Positions 38,560-43,158 of a stretch of DNA of 43,158 bases are shown in pieces. The translations under genes and the position numbers were made by a program. A model generated the notes under the pieces. The model worked only from the letters and a program-made list of their open reading frames with translations, was not told where the DNA came from and made no database searches. This stretch comes from an uncultured Bacteroidota bacterium (GTDB lineage Bacteria > Bacteroidota > Bacteroidia > Flavobacteriales > BACL11), in NCBI GenBank assembly GCA_902579065.1, contig CACHFI010000007.1:1-43158 (forward strand), read 5' to 3'. Positions within the stretch are counted from its first letter, which is position 1, and the number at the start of each line of letters is the position of its first letter.

Positions 38560-39675
38560 ATGACAAACTTTAAGAAACTTGGTCTAGTATTTTTAATATT
38601 AGGAATAATTTTTGCGACCTCCTTCTTTATAAAATCAAATAAAAAGGATATAACAAAATATGAAACGACTCAACTCAACAAGGCTACAATTGAAACAAAA
38701 ATTGTAGCTACAGGAAAGGTAATACCTGAAGATGAAGTTGAAATAAAACCTCAAATCCCTGGAATTATTGATAAAATTCTAGTGAAAGAGGGAGATAAAG
38801 TAAGGGCAGGTGATTTACTTGTAAAAATAAAAGTTGTTCCAGATGAACAAGCATTAAATGGAGCTGAAGGTAGAGTAAAAAATGCAAGATTTGTTTTAGA
38901 AAATGCTAAAACTGAATTTCTAAGAAATAAAAAACTATTCTCAAAAGGAATTATCTCTGAGCAAGAGTATAATAATATTGAATTACAATATAATCAAGCA
39001 GAACAAAATTTAAAAAATTCTGAAAATGACCTGCAAATAATTAAACTTGGTTCTTCTGACGGATCTAGTGTTACTAACACTAATGTTAGAGCAACTGTAA
39101 CTGGAACAATACTTGAAATACCAGTTAAAAAAGGAGATCAGGTAATACAAGCAAATACATTTAACCCAGGTACAACAATAGCTACAATTGCTGATTTGAA
39201 TATTATGATTTTTGAAGGAAAAGTTGATGAAGGAGAAGTTAGCAAATTAAAAAAGGAAATGGAACTTGAGGTCAACCTTGCTGCTATTGAAAACAAAACT
39301 TACCCTGCTAAACTAAAATTTATTGCTCCTAAAGGAACAGAAGAAGCTGGTACAGTTCAATTTAAAATAGAAGGAGAAGTGTTTTTGGATGATGAATATA
39401 CAGTAAGAGCAGGCTACAGTGCAAATGCAACTATTATAACTGCTAAAAAAGAAAATGTTGATGCATTAAGTGAAGCTGTAATACAGTATGATCTTGTAAC
39501 TAAGTTACCATTTGTAGAAATAGAAGTTGGTGATCAGCAATTTGAAAGAAAAGATATTAAACTTGGTTTAGCAGATGGAATAAATGTTGAAGTCATTTCA
39601 GGTATTTCTAAAGATGATAAAATTAAAGTATGGGATTTAACAAAACCAAATAAAATAAAAGGATGGGAGAAATAA
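38560..39675 (+). CDS. efflux periplasmic adaptor (MacA/HlyD family)
   Basis: 'KIVATGKVIPEDEVEIKPQIPGIIDKILVKEGDKVRAGDLLVKIK'; coiled-coil hairpin; barrel-sandwich return 'VRATVTGTILEIPVKKGDQV'. Confidence 0.93.
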   Translation: MTNFKKLGLVFLILGIIFATSFFIKSNKKDITKYETTQLNKATIETKIVATGKVIPEDEVEIKPQIPGIIDKILVKEGDKVRAGDLLVKIKVVPDEQALNGAEGRVKNARFVLENAKTEFLRNKKLFSKGIISEQEYNNIELQYNQAEQNLKNSENDLQIIKLGSSDGSSVTNTNVRATVTGTILEIPVKKGDQVIQANTFNPGTTIATIADLNIMIFEGKVDEGEVSKLKKEMELEVNLAAIENKTYPAKLKFIAPKGTEEAGTVQFKIEGEVFLDDEYTVRAGYSANATIITAKKENVDALSEAVIQYDLVTKLPFVEIEVGDQQFERKDIKLGLADGINVEVISGISKDDKIKVWDLTKPNKIKGWEK

Positions 39676-40991
39676 AAAACAAAAAATCTATCTTAATTTT
39701 CTTATTTTTTTTCTCATTTTCATCATTTGCACAAGAAAAATTATCTCTAAAAGATTGTATTGAAAGGGCGATAGAAAAAAATATTTCTATTAAAAACTCA
39801 TCTTTAGATCTATTAAACACAACTGAAAATAAAAAAACTGCAATAGGAAATTTTGTTCCTAGCTTTAACATTAATGGCAACCATAGTTGGAATACAGGTC
39901 TAACTCAAAATATAACTACTGGAATATTAGAAAATCAAACAACTGAGAATTCCTCAATAAATATGAGTGTAGCAGTAGATGTTTTTAATGGACTGGCAAA
40001 TATTAGACGTTTACACAGAGCGAATCTTGATTTACTAGCAAAAAAATATCAATTAGAAGATATGAAAGAAGACATCTCACTTCTTGTTGCTAATTCATAC
40101 CTACAAATACTTTTTAATAAAGAACAATTGGATGTACAGAAATCGCAACTAAAAATATCTCAAGAAGAGTTAAAAAATGCAAAAGAAAAATTTAATAATG
40201 GAGTAATTCCTGAGGGGAATCTATTTGAAATTGAGGCTAATCTTGCTCTTAGTGAGCAAAATGTTATAATGGCAGAAAATAGCTATCAATTATCTAAATT
40301 ATCCCTAAGCCAACTTCTTATGTTTGAGGATTCTAACAATTTTGATATTGCAGATGACAATTATGAAATACCACAAACAGACATTTTAAGTAAGGATGCA
40401 AAAGAGATTTTAGAAGAGGCTATGAAAAACAGAAATGATATTAAACTTGCTGAAACAAATTTAGAAATAGCTATTAAAGATCAACAAATTTCAAAATCTG
40501 CATTATTACCTTCAGCATCTGCTTTCTACTCATATAACTCAAGAGTCATAATGGATGCGCCAACTTCTTTGAAAAGCCAATTTGATTTAAATGCTGGAGA
40601 AAGTATTGGATTGCAACTGAATATTCCCATTATAAATGGTTGGTCATCTAGAGCTGGAATAAAGAAATCAAAACTTAATGTTTTAAGAAATAAAAATCTC
40701 CTTGATCAAACAAAAATGGATCTTGAGAATACTATTTATCAAGCATTAAATGATGCAAAAGGAGCGATGAAATCATATGAAGCAGCCAAAAAATCAGAAA
40801 TAGCAAGAAAAACAGCCTATGAGTATGCAAAAGAAAGATTTGAAAATGGTGCTTTAAATACAATTAATTATTTTCAGGCCCAACAATTATTTGAAACAGC
40901 TCAGTCTGAACTAATAAAAGCTAAATACGATTATATCTTTAAAATTAAAGTTCTTGAATTCTACTTCGGAATAGCCGATTTTTCATTATAA
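39663..40991 (+). CDS. TolC family outer membrane efflux protein
   Basis: Signal peptide; 'LSLKDCIERAIEKNISIKNSSLDLL'; two coiled-coil repeats; 'RFENGALNTINYFQAQQLFETAQSELIKAKYDYIFKIKVLEFYFG'. Confidence 0.93.
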   Translation: MGEIKNKKSILIFLFFFSFSSFAQEKLSLKDCIERAIEKNISIKNSSLDLLNTTENKKTAIGNFVPSFNINGNHSWNTGLTQNITTGILENQTTENSSINMSVAVDVFNGLANIRRLHRANLDLLAKKYQLEDMKEDISLLVANSYLQILFNKEQLDVQKSQLKISQEELKNAKEKFNNGVIPEGNLFEIEANLALSEQNVIMAENSYQLSKLSLSQLLMFEDSNNFDIADDNYEIPQTDILSKDAKEILEEAMKNRNDIKLAETNLEIAIKDQQISKSALLPSASAFYSYNSRVIMDAPTSLKSQFDLNAGESIGLQLNIPIINGWSSRAGIKKSKLNVLRNKNLLDQTKMDLENTIYQALNDAKGAMKSYEAAKKSEIARKTAYEYAKERFENGALNTINYFQAQQLFETAQSELIKAKYDYIFKIKVLEFYFGIADFSL

Positions 40992-41434
40992 TGGATGTAA
41001 AAAAAGTAACTACTAAAGATATCAGACCCCTTAGAAATTTAGTTTTAAGACCTAACCTTCCAATTGAAACCACATATTATGATCTTGACGATGATATTGA
41101 TACATTTCATCTAGCTTCAATTATTGATAATACCATCATTTCAATCGGGACATTTTATCCTGAAAATGATAATGAACTACAAACAAAAAAAGGATATCGT
41201 TTAAGAGGTATGGCAACTCATCCAAAATTTAGAAGAAAATCTGCTGCAACAAAACTAATGGAGGAATCATTTGTATTATTAAAAGAAAAAAAATGTGACA
41301 TTTTATGGTGTAATGCTAGACTAGTTGCTGTAGAATTCTACAAATCTTTAGGATTTAAAATAATAGGTGAGATATTTGATATTCCTTCAATAGGTCCTCA
41401 TTATAAAATGTATAGATCAATAATCAATCAATAA
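40991..41434 (+). CDS. GNAT family N-acetyltransferase
   Basis: '[77 protein letters not shown]'. Confidence 0.88.
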   Translation: MDVKKVTTKDIRPLRNLVLRPNLPIETTYYDLDDDIDTFHLASIIDNTIISIGTFYPENDNELQTKKGYRLRGMATHPKFRRKSAATKLMEESFVLLKEKKCDILWCNARLVAVEFYKSLGFKIIGEIFDIPSIGPHYKMYRSIINQ

Positions 41435-42584
41435 ATATATAGGAGGCAACCTCTTTTGCTTTATTTACCAATTGATCTGTTGATTCATTACCATAGGCTA
41501 AAGCAACAGCCATTCTTCGATACTTTCTAGTGGATGGTTTTCCAAAAATTTTGAAATCAGAATTTTCAATTAGTGCTGCTTTGTCTGCACCTTTAATTCT
41601 AGGAAAATCACTTTTCTCACTATTAGCTAGTATAACTGCAGAGGCTCCATTTTTTAACAACCTGATTTCAGGAACTGGAATTCCAAGAATAGCACGAGCA
41701 TGTAATTCAAATTCATTGTAGTTCTGAGTATTTGCTAAAGTAACCATACCAGTGTCATGCGGTCTTGGAGATAATTCTGAAAAATAAACACCGTCTTTTG
41801 CAATGAAAAATTCAACACCCCAAATACCTGACCCACCAAGTGCAGATGTAACTTTTCTTGCCATATTTTGAGCTTCTAGTAAATGAGATTCTTGCATAGG
41901 CATAGGTTGCCAACTCTCTTGATAATCTCCTCTTTCTTGCCTATGTCCAATAGGAGGACAAAAAAGCGTTTCATTATTGTCTTGTGTTAAAGTTAATAAG
42001 GTAATCTCATAATCAAATTCAACAAACTCTTCAATAATAACCTCCATTAAATCTCCTCTCGAGCCTTCAATAGCATATTCCCATGATGCTTTAATATCAT
42101 TGTGGCTTTTAATTACTGACTGACCTTTTCCAGAACTTGACATAAGCGGCTTAACAACACAAGGCATACCGCAGAATTCCACAGCATCACTTAATTCTTC
42201 ATACGAAGTTGCATACTTATATTTTGCCGTTTTAATCTTTAAATCGATTGCAGCAAGATCTCGAATAGCTTTTCTATTCATTGTAAAATTTGCTGCTTTG
42301 GCAGATGGGACTACCTTAAACCCTTGCTTTTCATAATCATAAAAACGTTCAGTACGTATACTCTCAACTTCAGGCACAATAATATTTGGATTATGCTTTT
42401 TGACAATTTTATCTAATGCATCTCCATCTAGCATATTTATAACTTCAAATTCATGAGCAACCTGCATAGCAGGAGCATCCGGATATGAATCAACAGCAAT
42501 AACGTATTGCCCTAGTCTTTGTAAAGCAATAACGACTTCCTTGCCCAATTCTCCTGAACCTAGTAATAATATTTTATTTCTCAT
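41424..42584 (-). CDS. purT: formate-dependent phosphoribosylglycinamide formyltransferase (GAR transformylase 2)
   Basis: '[54 protein letters not shown]', '[12 protein letters not shown]', '[28 protein letters not shown]'. Confidence 0.95.
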   Translation of the reverse strand: MRNKILLLGSGELGKEVVIALQRLGQYVIAVDSYPDAPAMQVAHEFEVINMLDGDALDKIVKKHNPNIIVPEVESIRTERFYDYEKQGFKVVPSAKAANFTMNRKAIRDLAAIDLKIKTAKYKYATSYEELSDAVEFCGMPCVVKPLMSSSGKGQSVIKSHNDIKASWEYAIEGSRGDLMEVIIEEFVEFDYEITLLTLTQDNNETLFCPPIGHRQERGDYQESWQPMPMQESHLLEAQNMARKVTSALGGSGIWGVEFFIAKDGVYFSELSPRPHDTGMVTLANTQNYNEFELHARAILGIPVPEIRLLKNGASAVILANSEKSDFPRIKGADKAALIENSDFKIFGKPSTRKYRRMAVALAYGNESTDQLVNKAKEVASYIFID

Positions 42585-42588
42585 ATTA

Positions 42589-43158
42589 CTATTTTGTCAA
42601 TAGTTTAGCAATATATTTTCCGACAATATCAAATTCTAAATTAACCGTATCTCCAATTTTAATTTTTTTCAAATTTGTCTTTTCCCACGTATAAGGAATG
42701 ATTGCAACTGAAAAGCTATTTTCTTGTGAATTACAAACAGTTAGACTAATACCGTTTACACAAATTGATCCTTTTTCAACAGTAACATTATTAGATTTTT
42801 CATATGTAAAGGTCATAACATATGAGCCCCCATTTTCATCTATTGAAATACACTCTGCTATTTGATCAACATGTCCTTGAACAATATGTCCATCTAGCCT
42901 ATTATTTAGCATCATGCTTCTCTCAATATTTACCACATCACCTACCTTTAATGAACTAAAATTACTTTTGTCTATTGTTTCCTTTACAACATTTACCAAA
43001 TAGGTTTCTTTAGTAATATCAGCTACTGTTAGACAAACTCCATTATGTGAAATACTTTGGTCGACTTTTAGTTCAGGCAGCAAAGGGGATTTAAATAAAA
43101 TATCCAAATTGTTTTTATTTGTTTTTACATCTACAACCTCAGCCATATTTTCAATAAT
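42589..43158 (-). CDS. ribE: riboflavin synthase alpha chain (5'-truncated by the right window edge)
   Basis: Two lumazine-binding repeats: '[67 protein letters not shown]' and '[60 protein letters not shown]'; frame stays open through ATT-ATT-GAA-AAT to base 43158. Confidence 0.93.
   Translation of the reverse strand: MIENMAEVVDVKTNKNNLDILFKSPLLPELKVDQSISHNGVCLTVADITKETYLVNVVKETIDKSNFSSLKVGDVVNIERSMMLNNRLDGHIVQGHVDQIAECISIDENGGSYVMTFTYEKSNNVTVEKGSICVNGISLTVCNSQENSFSVAIIPYTWEKTNLKKIKIGDTVNLEFDIVGKYIAKLLTK

Noticed and set aside
39623-39880. 85-aa minus-strand ORF
   Set aside because: Antisense to the adaptor/TolC junction; hydrophobicity mirrors Lys-rich signal region.
41530-41721. 63-aa plus-strand ORF
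   Set aside because: Antisense to purT.

Overview
AT-rich chromosomal window that looks like a marine Bacteroidota/Flavobacteriia-type genome (T9SS C-terminal sorting domains, CarboxypepD_reg-type TonB receptor, TAnnTTTG -7 promoter motifs, long-form IspG, Lacal_2735-type protein). Left part, mostly minus strand: polyprenyl synthetase fragment, rfbA, RND/MMPL exporter, frr-pyrH, a strong terminator, tsf-rpsB-rpsI-rplM, kbl, gdhA. Middle: TonB receptor + kdsB, T9SS subtilisin, CCDC81-HU/SPOR protein, thioesterase, glycosyltransferase 9, tatD, tRNA-Ser(GGA), a cluster of very small membrane/soluble proteins including several missing from the ORF track, TIGR01777 SDR and an OmpA-family protein. 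Next comes a tightly packed block of T9SS-exported proteins (propeller, CotH-kinase+lamin-tail, arylsulfotransferase-like). It is divergent, across a 10-bp-phased A-tract region, from DUF502 / split PNGase F-like LamG protein / ispG. Right part: five-gene MacAB-TolC-like efflux operon, GNAT, purT and the edge-truncated riboflavin synthase. No CRISPR, phage, IS or rRNA seen. The best candidates for something undescribed are the T9SS 'surface-modification' block (24-33 kb) and the microprotein/membrane operon beside tRNA-Ser (20.1-22.05 kb). Both are inferences that need comparative genomics.
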